NCBI RefSeq assembly: GCF_000428985.1 | Contig: NZ_AUAZ01000001.1 | Span: 1 to 64,000 of the forward strand | Source of the DNA: Marinobacterium litorale DSM 23545 | GTDB taxonomy: Bacteria; Pseudomonadota; Gammaproteobacteria; Pseudomonadales; Balneatricaceae | Length of the DNA: 64,000 bases | Direction of reading: 5' to 3' | Part shown: positions 29,275-38,194 of the stretch, one piece after another | How the letters are laid out: the number at the start of each line of letters is the position of its first letter | Numbering within the stretch: the first letter of the stretch is position 1 | Notes under the pieces: generated by a model | Told to the model about the DNA's origin: nothing | Database searches by the model: none | What the model saw: only the letters and a program-made list of their open reading frames with translations | Program-made: the position numbers and the translations under genes

Positions 29275-30657
29275 ATGCGAGCAATCGATTCCCGGGCCGG
29301 CTTGCGGTGGGTGTTGTTCTGGAGCCTGCTGTTGACCGTCCTGTCAGTGCATTCGGAAGAGACTGTTCAGCCAGGAAGTATCTGGGCATTAACACTGGAT
29401 GATGTGGTAGGGCCTGCCTCCGCCGATTATCTGGTGCGGGGGATTGAGCGTGCAAAGGAGGCCGATGCGGTGGCGGTACTCCTGACGATCAACACCCCCG
29501 GCGGCTTGGATAGTGCCATGCGCGCAATGATATCCGCGGTACTGGCGTCCGACGTTCCCGTGCTTTGCTATGTGGCACCGTCCGGGGCACGGGCCGCCAG
29601 CGCCGGTACCTATCTGCTATATGCCTGTCACCTGGCCGCCATGGCGCCCGCCACCAACCTGGGCGCGGCGACGCCGGTTTCTATCTCGACACCGATCAGT
29701 CCTTCACCGGGTTCCGACGGAGGCGGCTCCCGGGAGCAGGAGGGAGAGGAGTCGTCTCCGGTGGGGCAGGGCAGCGCCATGGAGCGCAAGGTTATCAATG
29801 ACGCGGTTGCCTATATCCGCGGATTGGCGGAGCTGCGAGGCCGCAATGCTGATTGGGCAGAGCGCGCCGTGCGCGAGGGTGTCAGCCTGACGGCCACCGA
29901 GGCACTGGATCAGCAGGTGATTGATCTTGTGGCCGAGGATCGGACTCAGCTGCTAGCCGATGCGAATGGAGTCCGCGTCATGATCAATGGCGAGCCCCGG
30001 ATCTTGGATCTACAGGGACGCCCTTTGTTTTCGTTTGCACCTGACTGGCGTAGCCAGTTTTTGTCGGTGATCACCAACCCCAATGTGGCCTATGTACTGA
30101 TGCTGATCGGCATTTACGGCCTGATTCTGGAGTTCTCTAATCCGGGCTTTGGTCTTCCGGGTGTCGTGGGCGCTATCTGCCTGATGGTGGCGCTGTATGC
30201 CTTCCAGGTGTTGCCAATCAGTTATGCCGGACTTGGCCTGATGCTCCTCGGTGTGGGTCTGATCGCGGCAGAAGCGATGATGCCCAGCTTTGGGGTGTTA
30301 GGTGTGGGTGGTCTGGTGGCGTTTGTGGTGGGCTCGATCATTTTAATGGATACCGAAGTGCCGGCTTACCAGATTGCCATGCCGGTGATCGTGGCGCTGG
30401 CCGTCACCACCGGGGCGCTGTTATTTGCGGTGCTGGGAATGGCGTTGAAGGCCCATCAGAGGCCACGGCTTATGGGTAGCGGTGCGGCTCGAGGGCAAAC
30501 GGTCACCATTGAGCAAGTCTATGAGGGTCAGGCATTAGCCCGTTTTGAGGGCGAACTCTGGGAGGTGCGCTGTCCTGATGCGTTGGCGGTGGGGGATCGG
30601 GTAAAAATTCATGAAGTTGATGGCTTAACGCTGGTCGTCGATAGACAGGAGGTGTGA
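29275..30657 (+). CDS. NfeD-family membrane serine protease (long form)
   Basis: A 460-residue protein with an N-terminal signal segment (about 10-28) and a ClpP-like protease domain (about 35-240). The nucleophile serine is in [17 protein letters not shown] and the lysine base in [27 protein letters not shown] forms the substrate-binding loop. Four to five membrane helices follow (about 255-385), and a C-terminal OB-fold (about 395-460) ends [10 protein letters not shown]. Long NfeD proteins cleave the C-terminus of partner stomatins, and the next gene is a stomatin 1 bp downstream. AGGTGA precedes the ATG. The pair is thought to organise membrane microdomains. Confidence 0.92.
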   Translation: MRAIDSRAGLRWVLFWSLLLTVLSVHSEETVQPGSIWALTLDDVVGPASADYLVRGIERAKEADAVAVLLTINTPGGLDSAMRAMISAVLASDVPVLCYVAPSGARAASAGTYLLYACHLAAMAPATNLGAATPVSISTPISPSPGSDGGGSREQEGEESSPVGQGSAMERKVINDAVAYIRGLAELRGRNADWAERAVREGVSLTATEALDQQVIDLVAEDRTQLLADANGVRVMINGEPRILDLQGRPLFSFAPDWRSQFLSVITNPNVAYVLMLIGIYGLILEFSNPGFGLPGVVGAICLMVALYAFQVLPISYAGLGLMLLGVGLIAAEAMMPSFGVLGVGGLVAFVVGSIILMDTEVPAYQIAMPVIVALAVTTGALLFAVLGMALKAHQRPRLMGSGAARGQTVTIEQVYEGQALARFEGELWEVRCPDALAVGDRVKIHEVDGLTLVVDRQEV

Positions 30658-30658
30658 A

Positions 30659-31495
30659 ATGTTGGGTTTTCCCTATTTCGTAACAACGATTGTGGTGCTG
30701 GCGGTTCTGCTCCTGCTCTCCATGTTTCGGGTACTGCGGGAGTATGAACGCGGTGTGATTTTCCTGTTGGGCCGGTTCTACAAGGTCAAGGGGCCGGGCT
30801 TGATCATCGTCGTACCGGTAATCCAGCAGATGGTGCGCGTGGATCTGCGCACACTGGTGATGGATGTACCGACCCAGGATGTGATCTCCATGGACAACGT
30901 TTCGGTTCAGGTCAACGCCGTGATCTACTTCCGTGTGGTGGATCCGGAAAAAGCGATTATTCACGTGGAGAACTACCTGGAAGCCACCAGTCAGCTGTCA
31001 CAAACCACGCTGCGTTCGGTGCTGGGCCAGCATGAGCTTGACGATATGCTGTCGGCGCGGGATCAACTCAACGCCGATATTCAAAAGATCCTCGATAAAC
31101 AGACCGATGCCTGGGGGATCAAGGTGGCCAATGTGGAGATTAAGCATGTGGATCTGGACGAGAGTATGATCCGCGCCATTGCCAAGCAGGCAGAGGCAGA
31201 GCGCGCCCGTCGTGCCAAGGTAATCCATGCCAGCGGTGAGCTGGAAGCCTCGGAGCAGTTGTTGGGTGCCGCAAAGCGGTTGGCTGAACAGCCCCAGGCG
31301 ATCCAGCTGCGCTATATGCAGACGTTGACTGAAGTGACCAATCAGGGCACCCACACGATTGTATTCCCGTTGCCGATCGACCTGATGAGCAAGATGAGTG
31401 ATCTGGCCGATGTGGTAGCAGCCAGGCAAGGGACGCAGTCCGAGCCACAAGAGCAAAATAGCAATCATGGGAGTGAGGCGCCTGATCGGACGTAA
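30659..31495 (+). CDS. Slipin/stomatin-like SPFH (Band 7) protein
   Basis: A 278-residue protein with one N-terminal hydrophobic hairpin (about 3-25) and a Band 7 domain ([27 protein letters not shown] to about residue 200). A helical coiled coil rich in Ala and Glu follows ([26 protein letters not shown]), and the C-terminal tail has hydrophobic segments that NfeD proteases are known to cut. Such proteins form membrane-bound oligomers. The ATG has AGGAGGTG 5 bp upstream, placed over the nfeD stop, so both are one operon. Confidence 0.93.
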   Translation: MLGFPYFVTTIVVLAVLLLLSMFRVLREYERGVIFLLGRFYKVKGPGLIIVVPVIQQMVRVDLRTLVMDVPTQDVISMDNVSVQVNAVIYFRVVDPEKAIIHVENYLEATSQLSQTTLRSVLGQHELDDMLSARDQLNADIQKILDKQTDAWGIKVANVEIKHVDLDESMIRAIAKQAEAERARRAKVIHASGELEASEQLLGAAKRLAEQPQAIQLRYMQTLTEVTNQGTHTIVFPLPIDLMSKMSDLADVVAARQGTQSEPQEQNSNHGSEAPDRT

Positions 31496-31530
31496 CGGAT
31501 CAACGCGCATAAGCTCATCCCCAATCGTTC

Positions 31531-31559
31531 TTAGCGGTTTATCCTGCGCGCTGTATAAT
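31531..31559 (+). promoter_or_regulatory. Promoter of the antiporter gene
   Basis: TTAGCG at 31531-31536 and a perfect TATAAT at 31554-31559 are 17 bp apart. Transcription from about 31566 would leave a 24-nt leader ahead of the ATG at 31590. The -35 is weak. Confidence 0.45.
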
Positions 31560-31589
31560 TTGCGGCCTTAAATTCCGGAAGATCCCGGG

Positions 31590-32981
31590 ATGTCCGCTAT
31601 AAATGTCGGGAAATACCCTTCGCCGACCACTCGGATGGTGAACGTTAATATGGATAAACCCTCTCCGCTGGCGCTAACCCCGCTGGCGCTGTTTCTGCTG
31701 TTTTTCGTGGGCAGCGGCCTCTGGTATCAGTTCCAGGGGACCGAATTTGCCTTTTACCAGATCTCCGCACCGGTGGCGATTTTGCCGGCCATCGTGCTGG
31801 CCGTACTGCTGGCCAAAGGGCCTCTGAACGAGCGGATCAATACCTTTATCGAAGGTGTGGGTGATAACACGATTATCACCATGGTGCTGATCTATCTGCT
31901 GGCCGGTGCGTTCGCCAGTGTCGCCAAGGCGGTCGGCGGTGTGGATGCTACCGTGAACTTCGGCCTCAGTGTGATACCACCGGCGTTTGTTCTCCCCGGC
32001 CTGTTCGTGATCGCCGCCTTTGTGGCCACTTCCATGGGGACCTCCATGGGCACCATCGCGGCTATCGCGCCGATCGCGGTGGGTGTGGCCGAGGCGACAG
32101 AGTTATCGCTGCCGTTAACGGTGGCCACCGTGGTGGGCGGAGCCATGTTTGGCGATAACCTGTCGATCATCTCCGATACGACGATCGCTGCGACCCGCAC
32201 CCAGGGCTGCGCCATGCGCGACAAGTTCAAGCTTAACTTCAAGATTGCGCTGCCGGCGGCACTGCTGACCCTGGTCTGGCTCTGGTTCCAGAGCAGTACC
32301 GCCAGAGTCGAAGTGCCGGGTGATTATGACTTGATCCGTGTGCTGCCTTACCTGGCCGTTCTGGTGCTTGCGGTACTGGGCGTCAACGTGATGTTGGTGC
32401 TGTTTGTCGGCATTCTGCTGGCAGGGGGTGTGGGGCTGGTACTGACGCCGGATTATAACGTTGCCCAGTGGTCCCAGGATATTTATGCCGGTTACACCGG
32501 TATGCAGGAGATCCTGATCCTGTCACTGCTGATTGGTGGGCTTGGGGCGATGATGAAGTCCCAGGGCGGTCTGGCCTGGGTGTCCAGTGTGATCGACCGT
32601 ATCAGTCGTATCGGGAAGCGCGAGCCGGGCACTCGCAGCGGTGAGCTGAGTATCAGTGCCGCCGTGGCGCTGACCAACGTCTGTACCGCCAACAACACAG
32701 TGGCGATTCTGCTAGCGGGGTCATTGGCCAGGGATATTGCCCAGCGTCACGACGTGGACCCGCGCCGCAGTGCCAGCCTGATCGATATCTTCTCATGCGT
32801 GGTGCAGGGACTGATCCCCTATGGCGCACAGGTACTGCTGGCGGCCTCCACCGCCAAGCTTTCACCGCTGGCGCTGATTGGCAATATCTACTATTGCTGG
32901 TTGCTGGCGTTGGTGGCCCTGGTGTCGATTGCTGTTGGCTATCCGCGTCTCAAGGTGCAGCCCACCCGCCAGCTCGCCTGA
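31590..32981 (+). CDS. NhaC-type Na+/H+ antiporter family protein
   Basis: A 463-residue membrane protein with about eleven helices. The family pattern is clear in DNTIITMVLIYLLAGAF, MGTSMGTIAAIAPIAVGVAE, VVGGAMFGDNLSIISDTTIAATRTQG and LTNVCTANNTVAILLAGSLARD. Members exchange Na+ (or amino acids or malate) for protons across the inner membrane, which fits a marine, sodium-cycling cell. GGAAGA lies about 7 bp before the ATG at 31590; an ATG at 31650 would still leave all helices. The stop codon is directly followed, with no spacer, by that of the convergent yejK. Confidence 0.85.
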   Translation: MSAINVGKYPSPTTRMVNVNMDKPSPLALTPLALFLLFFVGSGLWYQFQGTEFAFYQISAPVAILPAIVLAVLLAKGPLNERINTFIEGVGDNTIITMVLIYLLAGAFASVAKAVGGVDATVNFGLSVIPPAFVLPGLFVIAAFVATSMGTSMGTIAAIAPIAVGVAEATELSLPLTVATVVGGAMFGDNLSIISDTTIAATRTQGCAMRDKFKLNFKIALPAALLTLVWLWFQSSTARVEVPGDYDLIRVLPYLAVLVLAVLGVNVMLVLFVGILLAGGVGLVLTPDYNVAQWSQDIYAGYTGMQEILILSLLIGGLGAMMKSQGGLAWVSSVIDRISRIGKREPGTRSGELSISAAVALTNVCTANNTVAILLAGSLARDIAQRHDVDPRRSASLIDIFSCVVQGLIPYGAQVLLAASTAKLSPLALIGNIYYCWLLALVALVSIAVGYPRLKVQPTRQLA

Positions 32982-33962
32982 TTACTCGCCCCTGAGCTGC
33001 TTGACCAGTGCGGCAGGCAGCTCGGTCAGGGTGAGGCTGCCTGTATCCGGGTCGAACCTGATGTTCTTGCCCAGTGATTCGTTGCTGAAGCTGATCGATA
33101 CGTCCCGGCTACGACCGCTGTAACGGATGTATTTTTTCAGGCTGGAGCGGTCCGGGATGAAGGTGTCCTTCAGTTCCGGATCGCGTGTCTCGATGAACTG
33201 GTCGAGCCCGGTGGGAGCCTGGCTCTCTATCTCGCCGGAGAGTTCGCGGTAGTTTACAGAGTCGCCGTTTTTAACCTGTTCGATACAGTACTCGGCGACC
33301 TCTTTCTGATAGCGCCGGCCAGTCTCTTCCGGCATCTCCTTACTGTAATCTTCCACCAGCGACATGAACCGCTCGGTATCGGCGGTGGTATTGACGGTAT
33401 CGGTGAAGCTGAGGAAGTCCATCATCAGTTTCTGCATCGGCCTTTCGCCAAAGCCGAAGCTGATCGTCAGGAATTTATGTTCATCGGGTTGGTGCACCTG
33501 ATCCAGGTTGATTGTGGCGCAGAAGCCGAGTTTGGTGAAGTCGATATACTCGCAATCATCGGGCTTGTTATCGGCATCCACCCTGATCCCATCGCGCTGG
33601 CGCAGCTGAGCCAGCCAGAGGACAGGGCCCGCTTCCTGCTCGTCCACGGCAAACAGCCAATAGCCGTCGGACTCCACGTCCTGCTCTTCCAGTGCGATGG
33701 CCAGGTACTCGATGGCTTTCTGGCTGAATGAGACCAGGTTCAACGTATCGCCCAACCAGTTCACGACCAGTCCCTTGAAAACACCCGCTTCGTTGGCAAA
33801 GCAGCCGTAGCGCTTGCTGGCGCGGCGCACGAACAGTGGCTTGATCTCATTGAGCAGACGGCTCTCTGTTTCGCTCAGCTCCAGCGGCTTATCGCTGAGG
33901 CTGAAGGACTTGTCGCCGCTCTCGCGGGTGAGGCGGTGGATGATCGCTTGAGAAACAGACAT
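32982..33962 (-). CDS. yejK: Nucleoid-associated protein YejK/NdpA
   Basis: A 326-residue soluble protein of normal family length. It starts MSVSQAIIHRLTRES and carries family blocks such as LFVRRASKRYGCF, VNWLGDTLNLVSFSQ and FLTISFGFGERPMQKLMMDFL. YejK associates with the bacterial nucleoid, and its precise activity is not established. It stands alone, with a TATAAT -10 at 33998-33993. Its stop abuts that of the antiporter gene. Confidence 0.9.
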   Translation of the reverse strand: MSVSQAIIHRLTRESGDKSFSLSDKPLELSETESRLLNEIKPLFVRRASKRYGCFANEAGVFKGLVVNWLGDTLNLVSFSQKAIEYLAIALEEQDVESDGYWLFAVDEQEAGPVLWLAQLRQRDGIRVDADNKPDDCEYIDFTKLGFCATINLDQVHQPDEHKFLTISFGFGERPMQKLMMDFLSFTDTVNTTADTERFMSLVEDYSKEMPEETGRRYQKEVAEYCIEQVKNGDSVNYRELSGEIESQAPTGLDQFIETRDPELKDTFIPDRSSLKKYIRYSGRSRDVSISFSNESLGKNIRFDPDTGSLTLTELPAALVKQLRGE

Positions 33963-33992
33963 GTGGACTCCGGCTGAAGAAACAGGCGCGGC

Positions 33993-33998
33993 ATTATA
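33993..33998 (-). promoter_or_regulatory. -10 box of yejK
   Basis: A perfect TATAAT reads leftward about 30 bp before the yejK ATG. The hexamer 17 bp upstream (GGAACG) is a poor -35. GC-rich palindromic sequence (CCCGGGC/GCCGGG) lies farther upstream and may end the preceding nqrF-like transcript. Confidence 0.45.
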
Positions 33999-34117
33999 CC
34001 TCAGCGCCCGGGTTCGTTCCGATAGTCACGCCCGGGCAAAGCCGGGTGATTTTGTCCAGCATGAACCGGATGGGGCTCTAATGTTGGGATTCATGACCGT
34101 CTCCCTGATTCGCATGT

Positions 34118-35341
34118 TCAGCCCCCAAAATCATCGTAGCGGATGTTTTCCGGGTCCACGCCGAGGCTGTCGAGCATCTCGATTACCCCCTTGAGCATGG
34201 GTGGAGGGCCGCATAAGTAATACTCGCAGTCCTCCGGCGCCGGATGCTCGGACAGGTATTGCTCGTAGAGTACTTCATGGATGAAGCCGGTAGCGCCCTC
34301 CCAGTCATCCTCCGAGCGTGGGTCGGACAGGGCAACCGTCCATTCGAAGTTGTCATGCTCCCGGGCAAGCTCATCAAAGTCCTTGGTGTAAAACAGCTCC
34401 TTGAGGTTCCGTGCGCCATACCAGAAGCTGATTTTTCGCGCGCTGTTCAGGCGCTTGAGCTGGTCGAAGATATGCGAGCGCATCGGGGCCATGCCGGCAC
34501 CGCCACCGATAAAGATCATCTCGTTGTTGCTGTCATCGGCGAAGAAGTCGCCAAAGGGGCCGGTGATCTCCACCGTGTCTCCGGGTTTAAGGCTGTACAT
34601 GTAGGCCGAGACGATACCGGGCGGGATTTTGTCCATCGCTTTGGGCGGGGGCGTGGCTAGCCGCACGATCAGCGTCACGATGCCGGTTTCATCCACGTAG
34701 TTGGCCATGGAGTAGGCGCGGCTCTGAGGCTCCGAGGTTTTCGTTTCCAATGCCCAGAGCCCCATTTGCTCCCAGTCGTCCTGATATTCGCGGTCGATGT
34801 CAAAATCACGGTACTTGATCTCGCAGGGCGGGCAAGCGACCTGGATATAGGCACCGGCACGGAAGTCGATCAGCTCGTCCTTCGGTAACTTCAGCGTAAT
34901 CTCTTTCATCAGTGTACCTACGCAGCGGCTGGACTTGACGGTGCAGAGCCATTGCCCGACGCCGAAGACATCATCCGGCACCCGGATATCCAGGTCGTCA
35001 TGGACCACCAGCTGGCAGGCCAGGCGGACGCCGTCGCGTTTTTCGCGCACGCTCAGCTGATCACTCTCAGCCGGGCCCGGCGAGCTTCGGCCGGATTCGA
35101 CCTGGACCTTGCACTGTTTGCAGATTCCCTTGCCGCCGCAGGCGGATGAAAGATGAATGCCATCTTCATCCAGTGCGCCGAGCAGTTTAACGCCGACCGG
35201 GAGACTCAGTGTTTTCTCGTTATTCACCCGGATTTTTACACCGCTGGATGGAATCAAGTATTTTCGTGCCAGCAGTATGGTTATCACCAGCGTGAGCACG
35301 ACGCCGGTAAAAAACACCACACCCAACAGAATAGCTTGCAT
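34118..35341 (-). CDS. Stand-alone NqrF-like NADH:quinone reductase subunit
   Basis: At 407 residues this matches NqrF of the Na+-pumping NADH:quinone reductase. It has one N-terminal membrane helix (about 3-26) and a [2Fe-2S] ferredoxin domain with CGGKGICKQC and the distal cysteine in RLACQ. An FAD domain follows (RAYSMANYVDETG), then an NADH domain (FIGGGAGMAPMRSHIF, YLCGPPPML), and the C-terminus DDFGG. In the full complex NqrF takes electrons from NADH. Normally it ends the nqrABCDEF operon, but here the flanks are yejK and dgt, and no nqrA-E gene lies in the window. It could be a paralogue serving another acceptor, or a relocated subunit. Confidence 0.88.
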   Translation of the reverse strand: MQAILLGVVFFTGVVLTLVITILLARKYLIPSSGVKIRVNNEKTLSLPVGVKLLGALDEDGIHLSSACGGKGICKQCKVQVESGRSSPGPAESDQLSVREKRDGVRLACQLVVHDDLDIRVPDDVFGVGQWLCTVKSSRCVGTLMKEITLKLPKDELIDFRAGAYIQVACPPCEIKYRDFDIDREYQDDWEQMGLWALETKTSEPQSRAYSMANYVDETGIVTLIVRLATPPPKAMDKIPPGIVSAYMYSLKPGDTVEITGPFGDFFADDSNNEMIFIGGGAGMAPMRSHIFDQLKRLNSARKISFWYGARNLKELFYTKDFDELAREHDNFEWTVALSDPRSEDDWEGATGFIHEVLYEQYLSEHPAPEDCEYYLCGPPPMLKGVIEMLDSLGVDPENIRYDDFGG

Positions 35342-35545
35342 GACTGCCTACTCGCTTCCGCGCAGGCCGATAGTCACAGGTGCGACCTGTGCGGTATAAC
35401 TTGAGAGTGAGCTCCTCCCTGAGCCCTGTTTATGGTCAATCGTTACTATGACTATAGAAGATGACTTGAATTGGAGTGCTTTCGCTGCCGGGCACCCCCC
35501 GATATAGTCGGGTGTTTAATAACATTACAGGCCCTGGTAACGGAT

Positions 35546-37072
35546 ATGCCCGACTTGTCATCCCGGTTCTCCATTCAACGTCCCTACCATCCGCGTGACG
35601 AAGCACCCGCAAATTATCGGGTAGCTCGTTGTGGTATCTCGGCGCTTGAGCGACAGCTGGAGAGTGACCGCGGACGCATAATCAACTCCGCGGCGGTGCG
35701 TCGCCTGCAGCAGAAAACTCAGGTGTTTCCCCTTGAGCATAATGCGGCGGTGCGCAGCCGGCTAACCCATTCGTTGGAGGTTCAGCAAACCGGGCGCTTT
35801 ATTGTTCGTACCGTATTTGAAGAGCTCGGAGGCGGTGCCGGTATCCTGGGCCTCGGCGGACTGGAGAGAGCGACGGAGTCTCTCGTTGAGATGGCGTGCC
35901 TGATGCACGATATCGGCAACCCGCCGTTTGGGCACTTTGGCGAAGCGGCGATTTCCCGGTGGTTTGAGCAGACTCTACCGCAGCTACCGCCATTTACCCA
36001 TGACGACCTTGATGAGCCGGGCAAGGCGCTGCGTAATGAATTGCTCCGAGAACTCAGTAGCTTTGAGGGCAACGCTCAGGCGATCCGGCTGATCAGTCAG
36101 CTGCAAAAGCTCAATCTGACATATACCCAGAGCGCCTGCATTTTCAAATATACCCGGTGCGCCACCGAGCCTAAACCGTCCGCCGGTGACGGCTTGGATT
36201 ACCTGCGGAAAAAGCCTGGGTATTACTTCTCCGAGGGGGAATTTATCCAGCGGATGCAACGGGCGTTGGATATGGCGCCGGGACACCGCTTCCCGCTGAC
36301 CTACCTGATGGAGGCGGCCGATGATATCGCCTACTGCCTGGCCGATCTGGAGGATGGCGTTGATAAGGGTATTCTCAGCTGCGAGCGTCTGGCCGACCTG
36401 CTCAAGCAGCAGTTTCGTGAGTTGCGAGAGCCCTTTGGGGATGGAGAATCACACCACTTCAACGGCAAGCGCTTTGCGGACTTGATCGATTACGCACTTA
36501 AGCGCTCCCAACAGGAGAGTATCAACAAGGAGCATGAGTTCTTTGTCTGGATGCGGGTCAATCTGGTGCACCCGCTGGTCAGGCATGCCGCGCAAGCGTT
36601 TATCGACAACATTGAGGCCGTGGCCGAGGGTAGTCTCAACCGCGCGCTACTGGAGGATGAGTCGCCCTGCCACAGCATTGTCGAGACGCTGAAGCAGGTA
36701 GCGATTCGACACGTATTTTCGGTGCCGGAGGTGGAAACGCTGGAGCTTCAGGGCTATCGCATCATCTCGGGGCTGCTGGAGCACTATCAGCCGCTCCTGA
36801 TGCTACCCATGGATCAGTTCGAACGGCTCTGCACGGGTGGGAGTCGTGGGCTCCTGGTGGAAAGCCGGCTGTTTCATCGATTGCCCAACAAACATGTCAA
36901 AGCTTATCTGACTCTGCGTGATCAGCCCCCGATGTTGTCGAATGGTCGGACTCTGGATGCCCAGGTCTGGGAGCGCTACTGTCGGTGTCGTTTGCTGCAG
37001 GATATGGTGAGCGGTATGACCGATCAGTTTGCGCTGGATGAGTACAAAGCGCTGTCGGTGATGGGTGGCTGA
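35546..37072 (+). CDS. dgt: Deoxyguanosinetriphosphate triphosphohydrolase
   Basis: About 508 residues from ATG 35546 (MPDLSSRFSIQRPYH). It is an HD-domain phosphohydrolase with RLTHSLEVQQTG, MACLMHDIGNPPFGHFGE and AADDIAYCLADLEDG, supplying the metal-binding His and Asp residues. Length and the order of blocks match the E. coli-type dGTPase that releases tripolyphosphate from dGTP and helps set dNTP pools. A small hairpin (CCCGA/TCGGG at about 35507-35521) lies just before the start. The 3' end is followed closely by a small TfoX-domain gene, so the two may be cotranscribed. Confidence 0.9.
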   Translation: MPDLSSRFSIQRPYHPRDEAPANYRVARCGISALERQLESDRGRIINSAAVRRLQQKTQVFPLEHNAAVRSRLTHSLEVQQTGRFIVRTVFEELGGGAGILGLGGLERATESLVEMACLMHDIGNPPFGHFGEAAISRWFEQTLPQLPPFTHDDLDEPGKALRNELLRELSSFEGNAQAIRLISQLQKLNLTYTQSACIFKYTRCATEPKPSAGDGLDYLRKKPGYYFSEGEFIQRMQRALDMAPGHRFPLTYLMEAADDIAYCLADLEDGVDKGILSCERLADLLKQQFRELREPFGDGESHHFNGKRFADLIDYALKRSQQESINKEHEFFVWMRVNLVHPLVRHAAQAFIDNIEAVAEGSLNRALLEDESPCHSIVETLKQVAIRHVFSVPEVETLELQGYRIISGLLEHYQPLLMLPMDQFERLCTGGSRGLLVESRLFHRLPNKHVKAYLTLRDQPPMLSNGRTLDAQVWERYCRCRLLQDMVSGMTDQFALDEYKALSVMGG

Positions 37073-37091
37073 GGCTGTAGGGGAGGGGCGC

Positions 37092-37439
37092 GTGACCATG
37101 AGGACCTCGAGCGGCGATGAATTTTCCAGCTGGGTTGTCGAGCTGATGCAGTGCATCGGCCCGGTCACTCCCAGACGCATGTTCGGCGGCACAGGGCTGT
37201 TTCTCGATGGCTTGATGTTCGCCCTGGTGATCGACGGGATTCTCTATTTGAAAGCGGATGAACAAACCCGGGCGCTGTTTATCGATCAGGGGCTGGAGCC
37301 CTTTACCTACCTGCGCAAGGGAAAACCCTGCGCGTTGTCGTACTATCAGGCGCCGGAAGAGGCTCTGGAGTCACTGGACGTGATGCGAGAGTGGGGCAGC
37401 CAAGCCTATGGCGTGGCACTGCGGGCGCGTAACGCCTAG
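37092..37439 (+). CDS. TfoX N-terminal domain protein
   Basis: A 115-residue protein from a GTG at 37092, 5-6 bp after GGGAGG; an ATG follows two codons later. It consists only of the TfoX/Sxy N-terminal domain: VELMQCIGPVTPRRMFGGTGLFLDG, FALVIDGILYLKADE and EWGSQAYGVALRAR. Full TfoX proteins promote competence through CRP, and stand-alone N-domains have no known function. It lies 19 bp after dgt. Without the C-terminal domain I would not assign a competence role. Confidence 0.82.
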   Translation: MTMRTSSGDEFSSWVVELMQCIGPVTPRRMFGGTGLFLDGLMFALVIDGILYLKADEQTRALFIDQGLEPFTYLRKGKPCALSYYQAPEEALESLDVMREWGSQAYGVALRARNA

Positions 37440-37498
37440 CGGTGTTGTCGGAGGCCTCCGTTCGCGGTACCAGAGCCCCCGATACATCCGATTGCGGT

Positions 37499-38104
37499 TC
37501 AACCTTCGGATTCAAATTCAATCTCGCCCAGCGTGGTGATGACGGGTTGAACCCCGGCCCAAACCGGAAGGTTCATGTCCTCAGCATCATCCACCGGCCC
37601 ACCGGTACGAATCTTGGCGGACACTTCGTCGAGTGTGAAGGCGATAACGCTGGTGGCTTTCAGCTCGGTTTCATTGGCCGGGCGCGCCTCTTTGGAACGT
37701 CCTTCATGGAACTTTTCGATCAGCTGGTCCAGCGACCGGCTTTTCTCATCGGGATCATCCACCAGGCGTGCATGACCGTAGATCAACACGCTGCGGTAAT
37801 TCACGGAGTGATGGAAGGCGGAACGGGCAAAGACAATGCCATCCAGCAGTGTGACGGCGATGCAGGCTTCAGCACCCTCCAGCAGAACTTTGAACAATCC
37901 GTTTTTGCTGGACCCATGGACATACAGCTGGTCGCCGTCGCGCCAGTGGATAGTCGGTTGCAGTAGCGGCTTTCCGTTCAGCTGGGTGCTGACATGGCAG
38001 AGTAGCGCCTCGTCGAGGATCGCGTTGACCGTTTCCTTATCGTAGTTGGCCCTTTTCGCGCCCCGTTTGACCCGGGTCCGTTCGGTCTGTGTGTATTCGC
38101 TCAT
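37499..38104 (-). CDS. FMN-binding split-barrel protein (pyridoxamine 5'-phosphate oxidase-like)
   Basis: A 201-residue protein from ATG 38104 (GGAG upstream; ATG 38110 is also possible). It has the flavin split-barrel blocks ALLCHVSTQLNGKPLLQPTIHWRDGDQLYVHGS-type and YRSVLIYGHARLVDD (quoted here as separate strands). The family binds FMN, F420 or heme; members beside MocR-type regulators are usually annotated as pyridoxamine phosphate oxidase-like. The gene is divergent from such a regulator across 90 bp, so it is the probable target. A true PdxH role is doubtful because the PdxH substrate motifs are not obvious. Confidence 0.8.
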   Translation of the reverse strand: MSEYTQTERTRVKRGAKRANYDKETVNAILDEALLCHVSTQLNGKPLLQPTIHWRDGDQLYVHGSSKNGLFKVLLEGAEACIAVTLLDGIVFARSAFHHSVNYRSVLIYGHARLVDDPDEKSRSLDQLIEKFHEGRSKEARPANETELKATSVIAFTLDEVSAKIRTGGPVDDAEDMNLPVWAGVQPVITTLGEIEFESEG

Positions 38105-38150
38105 TGGCATTGGCTCCTTCAGTTGATGTGGATAGACTAGGGCTCATATT

Positions 38151-38191
38151 GGGTCTATTAAAGATCCAGTTTTATTGAAAATATTAGACCC
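38151..38191. promoter_or_regulatory. Probable MocR operator between divergent genes
   Basis: GGGTCTA at 38151-38157 and its complement TAGACCC at 38185-38191 form an inverted repeat, centre to centre 34 bp, in the 90-bp gap between the FMN protein and its divergent regulator. The GGTCTA core resembles sites reported for MocR/PdxR regulators. The assignment is inference. Confidence 0.45.
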
Positions 38192-38194
38192 ACT

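Noticed and set aside
37449-37460. Perfect 12-bp palindrome CGGAGGCCTCCG between convergent genes as a terminator
   Set aside because: It has no loop and no T-run on either side, so I do not list it as a terminator.
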